DNA of 64,000 nt from Phenylobacterium sp. (GCF_030681155.1 NZ_JAUXXE010000017.1:1-64000), one strand, 5' to 3'; shown: positions 27,514-37,442, counted from the stretch's first letter. Program-made: numbers and translations. Notes: generated by a model not told the origin, from the sequence alone.

Positions 27514-28737
27514 ATGTACGAACCAAGCGCCGAAGAGCAGTACATGCTCGAGCTGATGAACGCCGAGCGGGCCAAGGTCGGCGCCCAGCCCCTGGCCTTC
27601 GACTTCGACCTCAATGAAGCCGCCGAACTCCACAGCGAGTGGATGATCGGGGCGGACGTCTTTTCCCACACCGGCGCCGGTGGTTCGACGCCCACAGCCC
27701 GTGTCCAGAGCGCCGGCTACACGCTCAGCGGCTCCTGGGCGACCGGCGAGAACATCGCCTGGGCCAGCCTGCGCAACCCGGCCGGCCTGCAGGACGAGGT
27801 GCAGCTCCTCCACACCAACCTGATGAACTCGCCCGGCCACAAGGCCAATATCCTGAACGCCAATTTCCGCGAGGTCGGCGTTGGCTTCGAGACCGGCGAA
27901 TACCAAGGATGGCAAGGCGCCTTCGCCACCCAGAGCTTCGCCAAATCCGGGTCCGCCGTCGCCCTCACCGGCGTGGCCTACACCGACAAGGACGCCGACC
28001 GCGCCTATGATCCGAGCGAGGGCTTGGCGGGCGTGAAGGTGACTGCGGTCGGCGCCGGCGGAGCGACCTACACCGTCACCACCTATGTCTCGGGCGGCTA
28101 CGACCTGACCCTGCCGGCCGGCAGCTACAAGGTCAGCTTCTCCGGATCATCGGCCACCCACGACGTGACCATCGGCGGCCAGAACGTGAAGCTCGACTTC
28201 AGCAGCGCAGCGACCACTACGCCGACGCCCACCCCGACACCGGAGCCCATCGTCGGCGACAGCCGCGGGAACACCCTGCTCGGCACGATGGGGGCCGACA
28301 CCATCCGCGGCCTGGACGGCTCGGACAAGATCCAGGGCCAGGCCGGCGCCGACGTGATCGAGGGCGGCGGCGGAAACGACACCCTGACCGGAGGCCAAGG
28401 CGCCGACACCCTGACGGGCGGCAGCGGCTATGACAGCTTCGTCTTCAACCACCCGACCGCAACGGGCGTGGATCGCATCACCGACTTCTCCAGCGCCTAC
28501 GACACGATCCAGCTTGAGAACTCGGTCTTCACGGCCCTGACCAAGACCGGGTTCCTGGCCTCGTCCGCCTTCTGGAAAGGCGGCGCCGCCCACGACGCCA
28601 CCGACCGGATCATCTACGATCCCGCGACCGGCGTGGTGTCCTACGACCCCGACGGAACCGGCGCGGCGGCGGCCCAACAGATCGTCAAGCTCTCCGCCAA
28701 TCTGGCGCTGACCAACTCCGACTTCGTGGTGATCTGA
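27514..28737 (+). CDS. CAP/SCP domain protein with RTX-type C-terminus
   Basis: A 407-residue extracellular protein. The ATG at 27514 is chosen because GGGGGAA lies five bases before; three earlier ATGs fall within the ribosome site. Residues 1-150 form a CAP domain (LMNAERAKVGAQPLAFDFDL, then HSEWMIGADVFSHTG and MNSPGHKANILN). Residues 150-220 look like a Cna B/SpaA-like beta domain. A Thr-Pro linker follows, then RTX-type calcium repeats (GLDGSDKIQGQAGADVIEGG) and an M10-like C-terminal segment. There is no N-terminal signal, so type I secretion is expected; no transporter lies nearby. CAP domains have diverse, mostly unknown roles. Confidence 0.85.
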   Translation: MYEPSAEEQYMLELMNAERAKVGAQPLAFDFDLNEAAELHSEWMIGADVFSHTGAGGSTPTARVQSAGYTLSGSWATGENIAWASLRNPAGLQDEVQLLHTNLMNSPGHKANILNANFREVGVGFETGEYQGWQGAFATQSFAKSGSAVALTGVAYTDKDADRAYDPSEGLAGVKVTAVGAGGATYTVTTYVSGGYDLTLPAGSYKVSFSGSSATHDVTIGGQNVKLDFSSAATTTPTPTPTPEPIVGDSRGNTLLGTMGADTIRGLDGSDKIQGQAGADVIEGGGGNDTLTGGQGADTLTGGSGYDSFVFNHPTATGVDRITDFSSAYDTIQLENSVFTALTKTGFLASSAFWKGGAAHDATDRIIYDPATGVVSYDPDGTGAAAAQQIVKLSANLALTNSDFVVI

Positions 28738-28760
28738 GCCGGCGTTCCATGGTCACGCCT

Positions 28761-28785
28761 GGAACAACCGTGGCGATCCTCCGTT
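28761..28785 (+). promoter_or_regulatory. EcfG (sigma-T) general stress promoter
   Basis: GGAAC at 28761-28765, a 16-base spacer and CGTT at 28782-28785 match the alphaproteobacterial EcfG consensus exactly. A transcript would start about 10 bases later, shortly before the ATG at 28811. Confidence 0.75.
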
Positions 28786-28810
28786 CCTTCCCCCCTGAAC
28801 GGAGGATCCC

Positions 28811-29302
28811 ATGACCACAACCCCAGCCGAACTCCAAACCAAGCTGTTCAAGTCCCTGAAGTCCGACATGACCCTGATGCTGGGGCTGTCCGGCGTCGAT
28901 GAAGGCCACAGCCAGCCGATGACCGCCCAGTTCGATGGCGACGACCACCGCACCATCTGGTTCTTCACCGCCAAGGACACCGACCTGGCCCAGGCTCTGG
29001 GCGGCCGCCACGAAGCCATCGCCCACTTCTCGTCCAAGGGCCACGACCTGTTCGCCACCATCCACGGCGACCTCTCGGCCGACAACGACCCGGCCATGAT
29101 CGACAAGCTCTGGAACAAGTGGGTCGCGGCCTGGTTCGAGGGCGGCAAGACCGACCCCAAGCTTCTGTTGCTGCGCTTCGACCTCGACCGCGCCCAGATC
29201 TGGTTGAACGAGAACAACCTGCTGGCCGGGGTGAAGATGCTGCTCGGCTCCGATCCGAAGAAGGACTACGCCGACAAGACCGCCGAGGTCCGCCTGAACT
29301 AG
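28811..29302 (+). CDS. Pyridoxamine 5'-phosphate oxidase-fold general stress protein
   Basis: A 163-residue soluble protein. LQTKLFKSLKSDMTLMLGLS, then MTAQFDGDDHRTIWFFTAK and ALGGRHEAIAHFSSKGHDLF are typical of the general-stress-protein-26 group of split-barrel FMN-binding proteins. The end (LRFDLDRAQIWLNENNL) fits this group. Such proteins bind flavin, but their reaction is unknown. An EcfG promoter lies immediately upstream, agreeing with induction under stress. A 10-bp palindrome follows the stop. Confidence 0.85.
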   Translation: MTTTPAELQTKLFKSLKSDMTLMLGLSGVDEGHSQPMTAQFDGDDHRTIWFFTAKDTDLAQALGGRHEAIAHFSSKGHDLFATIHGDLSADNDPAMIDKLWNKWVAAWFEGGKTDPKLLLLRFDLDRAQIWLNENNLLAGVKMLLGSDPKKDYADKTAEVRLN

Positions 29303-29311
29303 GCGCTATAG

Positions 29312-29333
29312 CCCTCTCCCCTAGGGGAGAGGG
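29312..29333. repeat. Palindrome, REP-type, probable terminator
   Basis: CCCTCTCCCC/GGGGAGAGGG (29312-29321 with 29324-29333) is a perfect 10-bp palindrome with a 2-nt centre, just past the stop at 29302. Its core is that of the intergenic repeats elsewhere in the window. Confidence 0.65.
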
Positions 29334-29404
29334 CGCTGCGGCGTTAACCATCTGCTACCGGTGAGGGTCTAGCTTCCCCTGAGTAAGAGGAGCTTCCGAC
29401 GCCG

Positions 29405-30949
<1,545 letters not shown>

Positions 30950-30958
30950 GCCCCGCCC

Positions 30959-30983
30959 AGAACAGATAAAGAACATTGTCGTT
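30959..30983 (+). promoter_or_regulatory. Possible EcfG-type promoter
   Basis: AGAAC, a 16-base spacer and CGTT (30980-30983) match the EcfG consensus except for the first G. It is 35 bases before the ATG of the 81-aa gene at 31018. Confidence 0.45.
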
Positions 30984-31017
30984 GACAGGGGCCGCCAATC
31001 AGGCGCCTGCCATAGGC

Positions 31018-31263
31018 ATGGCCAAAGAAACCGTCCACATCATCCAGGCTTACAAGCAAGGTCGCGGCAAGAGCCTCAAGGCCGAGCAGCAGGTCGGCTG
31101 CGCCAATCCGGAAGAAGCCCGCCGCAAGGCCGAGCGCCTGGCCCCGCACCGCGCCGCCGTCGTCGCCTTCACCGTCACCGCCGACACCGAAATGGGCGAC
31201 TACGACGAGAACCCCACCATCATCTTCCGCTCAGGCCCCTTGCCGCATCCCTTCGCTGAGTAG
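31018..31263 (+). CDS. Small conserved hypothetical protein
   Basis: An 81-residue basic protein: KETVHIIQAYKQGRGKSLKA, then PEEARRKAERLAPHRAAVVA and FTVTADTEMGDYDENPTII. The pattern of one strand, a helix and two strands is typical of a small alphaproteobacterial family of unknown function that often follows stress genes. The ATG at 31018 is preferred over an in-frame GTG-like start at 30976 because the first residues then match the family pattern. The ribosome site is weak. An imperfect EcfG promoter precedes it. Confidence 0.65.
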   Translation: MAKETVHIIQAYKQGRGKSLKAEQQVGCANPEEARRKAERLAPHRAAVVAFTVTADTEMGDYDENPTIIFRSGPLPHPFAE

Positions 31264-31271
31264 CCGCGCCC

Positions 31272-31345
31272 CCTACTCCTCTCCCCGCCGGCGAAAGGCC
31301 GACGCCGCCAGGCGCAACACCGCCACGCAGCAGCAAGCCACCCTT
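31272..31345. repeat. Degenerate REPIN-like element
   Basis: CTCCTCTCCCCGCCGGCG is followed by GGCGCAACACCGCCACGC, closely matching the core of the 27282-27398 element, but the pairing arms are decayed. It lies between the 81-aa gene and the dehydrogenase gene. Confidence 0.55.
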
Positions 31346-31406
31346 CCATTCCCCCACGTCACTATCCGAACACTAACCGGATAAGATCCTTGGGGAGGAC
31401 ACCACG

Positions 31407-32831
31407 ATGGAAGCTGCCGCGATGAACGCGCTGCTGAGCAAGCAGAAAGCCGCGCATCTGCGCGACGGGGCGCCGAGCGCGGCCCAGCGCATCGAGCGCA
31501 TCGACCGCTGCATCAAGCTGCTGATCGACAACGCTGGCGCCATCGCCGACGCCCTGAACCAGGACTTCGGCTCGCGCAGCAAGGAGGCGACCGCCTTCAC
31601 CGACATCGCCGCCTCCATCGGCCCGCTGAAGCACGCCCGCGCGCACCTGACCAAGTGGATGGCCCCGGAAAAGCGCAAGGTCACCCCGGCGATCCTCGGC
31701 CTATTCGGCGCGAAGGCGGAGGTCCGCTACCAGCCCAAGGGCGTGATCGGGATCATCAGCCCCTGGAACTTCCCGGTGAACCTCACCTTCGCGCCGCTGG
31801 CCGGGGTGCTGGCGGCCGGCAACCGGGCGATGATCAAGCCCTCGGAATTCACGCCCGCCACCTCCGAGCTGATGGCGGTGATGTTCTCCAGCGCCTTCTC
31901 CGACGAGGAGATCGCCTTGGTCACCGGCGGGCCGGAGGTCGGCCAGGCGTTCGCAGGGTTAGCCTTCGACCACATGATCTTCACCGGGGCGACGAACATC
32001 GCCCGCCACGTGATGCGCGCGGCCGCCGACAACCTGGTGCCGCTGACCCTGGAGCTGGGCGGCAAGAGCCCGGTGATCCTGGGCAAGTCGGCCGACATCG
32101 CCGTGGCCAGCGCCCGGATCATGAACGGCAAGACCCTGAACGCCGGCCAGATCTGCCTGGCGCCGGACTATGTGCTGACCCCGCGCGAGAGCCTGGAGCC
32201 GTTCGTCGCCGGGGCCCAAGCCGCGGTCGCCAAGATGTTCCCGACCCTGAAGGACAATCCCGACTACACCGCCATCGTCGCCCAGCGGCACTATGACCGG
32301 ATCAAGAACTATGTCGACGACGCCCGCGCCAAGGGCGCCCGCATCGTCGAGCTGAAGCCCGACGGCGAGGACCTGTCTCAGCAGGAGCATCGCAAGATCG
32401 CCCCGACCCTGATCATCGACCCGACCGACGACATGCTGGTCATGCAGGAAGAGATCTTCGGCCCGGTGTTGCCGGTGAAGACCTATGGCGCCATCGACGA
32501 GGCCATCGCCTACGTCAACAAAGGCGACCGCCCGCTCGGCCTCTACTATTTCGGGACCGACGAGGCCGAGCGGGAAAAGGTGCTGAACGCCACCACCGCC
32601 GGCGGGGTGACGATCAACGACGTGGTCTTCCACGTGGCCCAGGAAAACCTGCCGTTCGGCGGGGTCGGTCCGTCCGGCATGGGCAGCTATCACGGCGTCG
32701 ACGGCTTCCGCGAGTTCAGCCACGCCAAGTCGATCTACACCCAGATCAAGGCCGACAAACCCCTCCAGCAAATGCGCCCACCCTACGGCCCGGCCATCCG
32801 CAAATACCTGGCCGGGCAGTTGAAGGCGTAG
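31407..32831 (+). CDS. Coniferyl aldehyde dehydrogenase-type enzyme
   Basis: A 474-residue aldehyde dehydrogenase. GVIGIISPWNFPVNLTFAPL, LELGGKSPVILG with catalytic Glu216, NAGQICLAPDYVLTP with catalytic Cys250, and PFGGVGPSGMGSYHG are all in place. The APDYV stretch and N-terminus (AHLRDGAPSAAQRIERIDR) match coniferyl-aldehyde dehydrogenases, which oxidise the aldehyde to ferulate with NAD, and related fatty aldehyde enzymes. The ATG at 31407 has GGGGAGG nearby. It is a single gene between repeats. The substrate is uncertain; a long-chain aldehyde is equally possible. Confidence 0.9.
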   Translation: MEAAAMNALLSKQKAAHLRDGAPSAAQRIERIDRCIKLLIDNAGAIADALNQDFGSRSKEATAFTDIAASIGPLKHARAHLTKWMAPEKRKVTPAILGLFGAKAEVRYQPKGVIGIISPWNFPVNLTFAPLAGVLAAGNRAMIKPSEFTPATSELMAVMFSSAFSDEEIALVTGGPEVGQAFAGLAFDHMIFTGATNIARHVMRAAADNLVPLTLELGGKSPVILGKSADIAVASARIMNGKTLNAGQICLAPDYVLTPRESLEPFVAGAQAAVAKMFPTLKDNPDYTAIVAQRHYDRIKNYVDDARAKGARIVELKPDGEDLSQQEHRKIAPTLIIDPTDDMLVMQEEIFGPVLPVKTYGAIDEAIAYVNKGDRPLGLYYFGTDEAEREKVLNATTAGGVTINDVVFHVAQENLPFGGVGPSGMGSYHGVDGFREFSHAKSIYTQIKADKPLQQMRPPYGPAIRKYLAGQLKA

Positions 32832-32840
32832 CGGCCGCCC

Positions 32841-33031
32841 TCCCCTCACCCGACCTCTCCACAGCCGGGAGAGGAGAGGACATCCCTCTCCCTCGGGGAT
32901 CATCAAGCGCGGCAAGGCTGCAAGCCCCCTCCGTCGCGCAAACGCGCGCCACCTCCCCCAGCGGGGGAGGATCTGCGCCCCAGATGCTCCCCCTCAGGGG
33001 GGAGCTGGCGGCGAAGCCGACTGAGGGGGCT
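32841..33031. repeat. Cluster of intergenic palindromes
   Basis: A run of repeat units: CCCCTCACCCGACCTCTCC with GGGAGAGG (32843-32874), a CCTCCCCCAGCGGGGGAGG palindrome (32952-32970), and a longer inverted unit (32986-33029) in which a GGAGCTGGCGGCGAAGCC stretch is followed by GACTGAGGGGGCTT. They resemble the dispersed intergenic repeats of Caulobacter-type genomes. No protein-coding signal is seen. The right end may be the terminator of the minus-strand PEP-CTERM gene at 33037. Confidence 0.65.
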
Positions 33032-33036
33032 TGAGC

Positions 33037-33777
33037 TCAGACCCAGGCCACCGCGCCCCGGCGCCGCGCGGACCGCACCATCGACCCCACCCCGCCAAAC
33101 CCGACGATCATCATCGCCCAGGTCGCCGGCTCCGGCACCGCCGACACGCTGAGCGGCGAGGCGTCGAGCATGGCGTTGTCGAAGGCCGCGCCCCCGCCGG
33201 TGCCGCTGATGAGGATGTAGAGCTGCTTGCCGAGGAAGGCGTCATTGGCCCCGGTTTCGAACACCAGGCTGACGGTCCCAAAGGTCCCCGGCAGGATGGT
33301 GATCCCGCTGGTCGCGTCGGTCAGCTGGGCGAAGATCTCGCCCGTGCCGTCCAACAGCCCGCCCAGCAGGCCGATCTCGAACCCAAAGGCGCCGTTGCCC
33401 CGCATCTGGCTGCCGACGTCCATCGTCAGGGTGTAGCGGGTGTTGGCCAAGATCGTGTGGCCGGCGACCTTCTGGGCCAGCATGCCGGGGTTCGCGGCGT
33501 TGGAAATCCCCGTGCCGCGCGTCCAGCCCACGCCGCCATGCGCCGCTTCATTGGCGAAGTCGGCGACGGTCGGGTTCCAGTGGCCGGTGGACGAACCGCC
33601 CGAGGCGCCCCACCCGTCCGGATTGCCGCCCGCATGGCCAGGACGGAAGTCGCCGTCCGCCTGCGACCAGCCGGCGTTGAAGTTGCCGTTCTCGAGCGCC
33701 ACGGTGGCGGCGTTGGCGGCTCCCGCCGCGCCCAGCAGGGCCGCGCCGGCGATGGCCGCGCCAATGATCTTATGCAT
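33037..33777 (-). CDS. PEPxxWA-CTERM protein, NGNF-type domain
   Basis: A 246-residue exported protein. The ATG at 33777 follows GGGGGAGAT. The signal peptide ends near ANAA (residue 24). The mature domain starts VALENGNFNAGWSQADGDF and includes NTRYTLTMDVGSQM and VSLVFETGAND, a jelly-roll pattern as in DUF642/HpsP-like sugar-binding modules. The C-terminus shows VPEPATWAMMIVGF and GSMVRSARRRG, with Val replacing Ile in the helix. It is flanked on both sides by palindromic repeat clusters, so it may have moved as a unit with them. Confidence 0.85.
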   Translation of the reverse strand: MHKIIGAAIAGAALLGAAGAANAATVALENGNFNAGWSQADGDFRPGHAGGNPDGWGASGGSSTGHWNPTVADFANEAAHGGVGWTRGTGISNAANPGMLAQKVAGHTILANTRYTLTMDVGSQMRGNGAFGFEIGLLGGLLDGTGEIFAQLTDATSGITILPGTFGTVSLVFETGANDAFLGKQLYILISGTGGGAAFDNAMLDASPLSVSAVPEPATWAMMIVGFGGVGSMVRSARRRGAVAWV

Positions 33778-33903
33778 GGGTGATCTCCCCCAAAGTTAAG
33801 CCGCACATCGCGGCGGGTCGGGGAGATCGATCGCGGTATGCCGCCCGCCGGCCAACCGGCCTGCGACAAGCGGGCGAGGTTCCTGCGACGAACGCGCAAA
33901 AGT

Positions 33904-34022
33904 CCCTCTCCCTCGGGAGAGGCTAGGTGAGGGGGCGCTGCGAAGCGGCGCTCAACTGCCGCTCGATCATCAACCAGGCAAGGCCGAAGCCCCTCACCCG
34001 ACCTCTCCCCAACGGGGAGAGG
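33904..34022. repeat. REPIN-like inverted doublet between two PEP-CTERM genes
   Basis: CCCTCTCCC/GGGAGAGG with GGTGAGGGGG at the left (33904-33933), and CCCCTCACCCGACCTCTCCCC with GGGGAGAGG at the right (33990-34022), are inverted copies around a 55-bp centre. The architecture is the same as 27282-27398. Confidence 0.75.
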
Positions 34023-34034
34023 AGAAGAGGCCCT

Positions 34035-34814
34035 CTACGCGGCCGCGAGCGCCAGGGTCTTGCGGCGGTTGGAGCGGATCGCCCCGCCGACGCCGGCGAA
34101 GCCGATGATCATCATGGCCCAGGTCGCCGGTTCAGGCACCGCGCCCGACACCGGGGGCAGCACGCCACCGAAGCCGTCCAGATAGGCGTAGCCGGCGTGC
34201 GCGCCGTACGGGCAGTCATTGGCCAGCAGCGACAGCATGAAGTTGTGGCCAAGCAGGCCGGCGCCGGCCACGTCGAAGCTGATGGTCGTCCAGTCGGTGT
34301 AGTACCAGCCTTGGCTGGAACGGGTGAAGCTGGACGGAGTCGCGGCCGAATTGACGTTTACGGTCAGCAGGTTAAGGCCGGTGGTCAGGTCGTCCAACGA
34401 GATGATGAAGGCGTCGGAATCGCTGACGCCGTGGGAATCCTGCAGCACCGCGGCGTAGGCGAAGGCGATCAGGTTGTCGGAATAGCCGTCGACCCGCTGG
34501 CGGATCGTGGCGACGCTGTAGTTCGAGTTCTGGTCGTTGACGCGAGCCGAGTGATCGCCGGAATAGACGGTCCGCAGCTTGTTGTCGGTCCGCGAGTCAA
34601 AGCCGGCATTGGTGATCGAGACCGGGCCGCTGCCGGGATAGTAGGCCGACGGCGTCGGATAGGATCCGCCGTACCAGGAGCCGCCACCGGTTTCCCAGTT
34701 GGCGAAAGTGCCGGTTTCGAAATTGCCGTTCACGAAACCGGCGGCGCTGGCGGCGGCTGGCAGGGACAGGCTGAGCGCCACGGCGGCCAGACCCCCAAGA
34801 ATAATCTTCTGCAT
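34035..34814 (-). CDS. PEPxxWA-CTERM protein, NGNFE-type beta-sandwich
   Basis: A 259-residue exported protein. The ATG at 34814 is chosen as the start of a normal signal peptide (QKIILGGLAAVALSLSLPAA, cleavage near ASAA); further in-frame codons upstream are non-coding in appearance. The mature part has VNGNFETGTFANWETGGG, NTNAGFDSRT-like loops, and SDNLIAFAYAAVLQDS, a beta-sandwich pattern shared with other NGNFE exported proteins. The end has VPEPATWAMMIIGF and AIRSNRRKT. It may bind carbohydrate or calcium, but this is a guess. It is in tandem with the PEP-CTERM gene at 33037, separated by a REPIN-like repeat. Confidence 0.85.
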   Translation of the reverse strand: MQKIILGGLAAVALSLSLPAAASAAGFVNGNFETGTFANWETGGGSWYGGSYPTPSAYYPGSGPVSITNAGFDSRTDNKLRTVYSGDHSARVNDQNSNYSVATIRQRVDGYSDNLIAFAYAAVLQDSHGVSDSDAFIISLDDLTTGLNLLTVNVNSAATPSSFTRSSQGWYYTDWTTISFDVAGAGLLGHNFMLSLLANDCPYGAHAGYAYLDGFGGVLPPVSGAVPEPATWAMMIIGFAGVGGAIRSNRRKTLALAAA

Positions 34815-34928
34815 CGATACACACCTTCTCGAAAGAACGGCCACAGCCCAGGTGCCCCCTGAGGAAATGTGGCCAGATTGTGTGTTCGACGTAGAGGGAT
34901 GAGGCGCGCTCGCCATCGCCCAAATAAA

Positions 34929-36767
34929 CTAAGTGTTAGGGATATTTTCGCCGGGGGCCGGCTGGTCGGCCGCCAGATCCTCGAGCATTTCGCGCCAGCG
35001 GGCGAGCATCAGAAGGTGGCCGTGGCCTGCAAACCGGCGCAACACGGCGGGCGGGGCGGCCAGGCTGGGCAGCAGGTCGTCCAGCAGCGCCGATCCATCC
35101 TGCATCCCGTGCCACACCACGACCGAGGTGTTCAGCCGGGCCGGCGCCGCCACGGCGTTCCGGTAGCAGGCGATGTCGGCCAGCGGCCCGGCGAACCCGC
35201 GGGCGAAGCACTCGGTCCCCCGCGCGGTCAGGAAGTCGATCAGCCCGGCGTTGGACTGGACGTAGGCGCGGTCGAGCGGCGCCTGCGCCGTGGAGCGCTT
35301 CAGGCTGCCGGCCACGAACTCGCGCGAATAGAGCTGGACGTAGAGCCGCAGCATCGCCTCGGCCAGCCAGGGGCTGGACAGCATCTCGCGGCGATAGCGG
35401 GTCAGGAAACTCTGGTGCGCGGGGGCGGGCGCGGTCGGGGTTGCGCCTCGGCCGGAAACCAGCAACAGCCGCTCGCAGGCGCCGCCCAGCAGCCGCGCGG
35501 TGACGATGGCGAACGCCGCGCCCGAGGCCGCCGCCGCTAGGCGGACGGACCCTAAGTCCAGGCCCTCGATCAGCGCCGCATAGTCCGCCGCGACGCTGTC
35601 GAAGCCATAGCGCGGCGAGGGATCGGACTGCCCAAACCCCGGCCGCTCCGGGATCACGAGCCGCAAGCCAAGCTCGCGGGCCATATCATCCGTACACGGA
35701 GGAGCTAGGGAGGAACCCATGCTGTCATGGAAAATCACCACGGCCCGCCCGGCCGGATCGCCATACTCCCGGTAGCAGAGCCTGCGTCCATCGCTCAGCA
35801 CGAACAGCCGCAACGCCGGCGCGTTGGCCAGCAAGGCCCGAGCGCTCGGCGTCAGCGCCCTGGCCAGCGCCTTGGACGGCGCGGCGGCGACCGGGACCAC
35901 GGCGTTCAACAGCCCGTCAAACTGCTTGAAGGCCAAGGCGAGCTCGCTCTGGCGGCGCACCCCCACCTTGGCGAAGATCGCACGAAGCTGGGCCCGCACC
36001 GTGAACACCGACAGGCCGAACGCCGCCGCCGCCTCGTTCAGAGTGACGCCCTCTTCCATGTGCTGCGCCAGCCGCGCTTCGGCCGGCGTCAGCGAGAAGG
36101 TCGCCTGGATGGCGCTCCACTTCTCTCGCCCATCGCGCTCAGGGCTGACCAGCAAGATCGCGCAGCCGTCGCCGAACGGCGTCTCAGTCAGGCTGGCCCA
36201 CACGTCCGGCAGCCGTTCAGCGCGGACCAGCACGCCAAAGCGCCGGCGGCCGTCGCTCTCCGACAGATCGACGAAGGCCGCGTGCAGGCCACGTTTCAGG
36301 GTGCGGCGCGCCAGGCGCAGCGACAGCGCCGCTGCGCTGTCCTCGGCCGCGACGCCGGCCGCCAGGGCCTGGCCCAGGCGATTGGCGCCGCGCTTTCGTC
36401 CCTCGCCGCTGATCGCCACGGCGGCCATCGCGTCAGGCTCTTCCGCAGCGCCGGCGCTGAGGATCAGCCGGCACACCTCTTCCAAGGTCGCAGGATCGAG
36501 CGCCTCGCCGTCGCGGGCCACCCAGTCCAGCAGCTTGGTCCAGTCCTCGACTTCGAGCGCCTGACGCAAGGCGTGCGCCAGCGCGTTGGCCTCCCGATCC
36601 CGCTCTGCAGTCGCTTGAGTCAAACGCCGCCACCCCCAACGCCCGATTGCACGACGGCAATCATATAACGCAGATATCACCAGGAAGTGTGCAGCGCAGT
36701 CGGCGACCCGACGCTCATCATGAGTCTCAATGCACCACGCCCAAATAGACCTGGCCAAGTGGTCCAC
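34929..36767 (-). CDS. LuxR-type HTH / alpha-beta hydrolase fusion protein
   Basis: About 612 residues from a GTG at 36767; the exact start is uncertain because no good ribosome site is seen. Residues 226-275 are a LuxR-type helix-turn-helix (LTPAEARLAQHMEEGVTLNE, FGLSVFTVRAQLRAIFAKVG). Residues about 315-605 are an alpha/beta hydrolase with YGDPAGRAVVIFHDSMG, PERPGFGQSDPSP, a nucleophile Ser at about 415 in AAASGAAF, Asp at about 557 (GMQDG) and His at about 584 (GHGHLL). The usual GxSxG Gly residues are replaced by Ala. The N-terminal 200 residues are unrecognised. A DNA-binding protein that senses or cleaves a small ligand is possible. It is a single gene. Confidence 0.75.
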   Translation of the reverse strand: MDHLARSIWAWCIETHDERRVADCAAHFLVISALYDCRRAIGRWGWRRLTQATAERDREANALAHALRQALEVEDWTKLLDWVARDGEALDPATLEEVCRLILSAGAAEEPDAMAAVAISGEGRKRGANRLGQALAAGVAAEDSAAALSLRLARRTLKRGLHAAFVDLSESDGRRRFGVLVRAERLPDVWASLTETPFGDGCAILLVSPERDGREKWSAIQATFSLTPAEARLAQHMEEGVTLNEAAAAFGLSVFTVRAQLRAIFAKVGVRRQSELALAFKQFDGLLNAVVPVAAAPSKALARALTPSARALLANAPALRLFVLSDGRRLCYREYGDPAGRAVVIFHDSMGSSLAPPCTDDMARELGLRLVIPERPGFGQSDPSPRYGFDSVAADYAALIEGLDLGSVRLAAAASGAAFAIVTARLLGGACERLLLVSGRGATPTAPAPAHQSFLTRYRREMLSSPWLAEAMLRLYVQLYSREFVAGSLKRSTAQAPLDRAYVQSNAGLIDFLTARGTECFARGFAGPLADIACYRNAVAAPARLNTSVVVWHGMQDGSALLDDLLPSLAAPPAVLRRFAGHGHLLMLARWREMLEDLAADQPAPGENIPNT

Positions 36768-36866
36768 TCTGGCTAGATCAGGAGTGAGACGATAGCCGCC
36801 AGGACGGCAAACCAGCGACCGCCCCGCCTGCGTCCGGCGACGGCGCTAAAGGGCTAGGCAACAAAA

Positions 36867-36890
36867 AACGCCGCCCGGATGGGCGGCGTT
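36867..36890 (-). terminator. Rho-independent terminator of the DUF1476 gene
   Basis: A 10-bp perfect stem (36867-36876 with 36881-36890) has a GGAT loop and is followed on the minus strand by TTTTTGTTG. It is 25 bases past the stop. Confidence 0.85.
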
Positions 36891-36914
36891 CATGTCGTCG
36901 GCTTAGCCGAAGGC

Positions 36915-37238
36915 CTATTCGCCGGAGCGAAGTTGCTCGCGGGCCTGGGCCAGCAGCTCGTCCATCTTCATCCGGACTTCGCCTTCGCTGACGGCGACGC
37001 CTGAACCCTTCAGGTCCTCGAACACCTTGCGCAGCACGTCCTCGTCGCCGGGCAGTTCGAAGTCGGACTTCACCACCGCCTTGGCGTATTCGGCGACGCT
37101 GTCTTCTCCGAGACCCATCAGGCCGGCAGCCCATTCACCCAGCATGCGGTTGCGGCGCGCGCCGGCCTTGAATTCCTGCTCCTGGTCGAGCTCGAACTTC
37201 TTTTCGAAGCCACGCTCGCGATCGTCGAAGGTCGTCAT
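36915..37238 (-). CDS. DUF1476 protein, F1-ATPase zeta-type inhibitor homologue
   Basis: A 107-residue, mainly helical acidic protein. MTTFDDRERGFEKKFELDQE, then FKAGARRNRMLGEWAAGLMG and DEDVLRKVFEDLKGSG match DUF1476, which in Paracoccus is the zeta subunit that inhibits the F1-ATPase in the hydrolysis direction. It is divergent from purC, a neighbourhood conserved in many alphaproteobacteria. The ATG at 37238 follows GGGGAA. Its own terminator shows a single-gene transcript. The inhibitory role is known from relatives, not from this sequence. Confidence 0.9.
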   Translation of the reverse strand: MTTFDDRERGFEKKFELDQEQEFKAGARRNRMLGEWAAGLMGLGEDSVAEYAKAVVKSDFELPGDEDVLRKVFEDLKGSGVAVSEGEVRMKMDELLAQAREQLRSGE

Positions 37239-37320
37239 GTGTTCCCCAGTAGTCCGTCGGTCGGGCGTTCCATATCCCTTGCGTCGTCCCCTCGCAACGT
37301 AAACGCATCAAGACGTCGTG

Positions 37321-37442
37321 CGGCGCTGACGCCGTTTGCGCCGCAGCGCCGGTTCCGCTAATTTTCGTGGGCCTCAGATGAGCGAGAGGGCCTTCGAGTC
37401 GGAGCCGCGCGCGTTGGGATCAGCCGCGCGCGTTTTTCTTTT
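37321..37442 (+). promoter_or_regulatory. purC leader with two hairpins and a terminator-like U-tract
   Basis: Between the divergent DUF1476 and purC genes the plus strand carries a hairpin (CGGCGCT/AGCGCCG, 37321-37327 with 37345-37351). A second, 8-bp hairpin (37406-37413 with 37425-37432) is followed directly by TTTTTCTTTT. It lies 40-160 bases before the purC start and could stop transcription early, acting as an attenuator. Alternatively it could be the 3' end of a small RNA. No known riboswitch was recognised. Confidence 0.55.
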
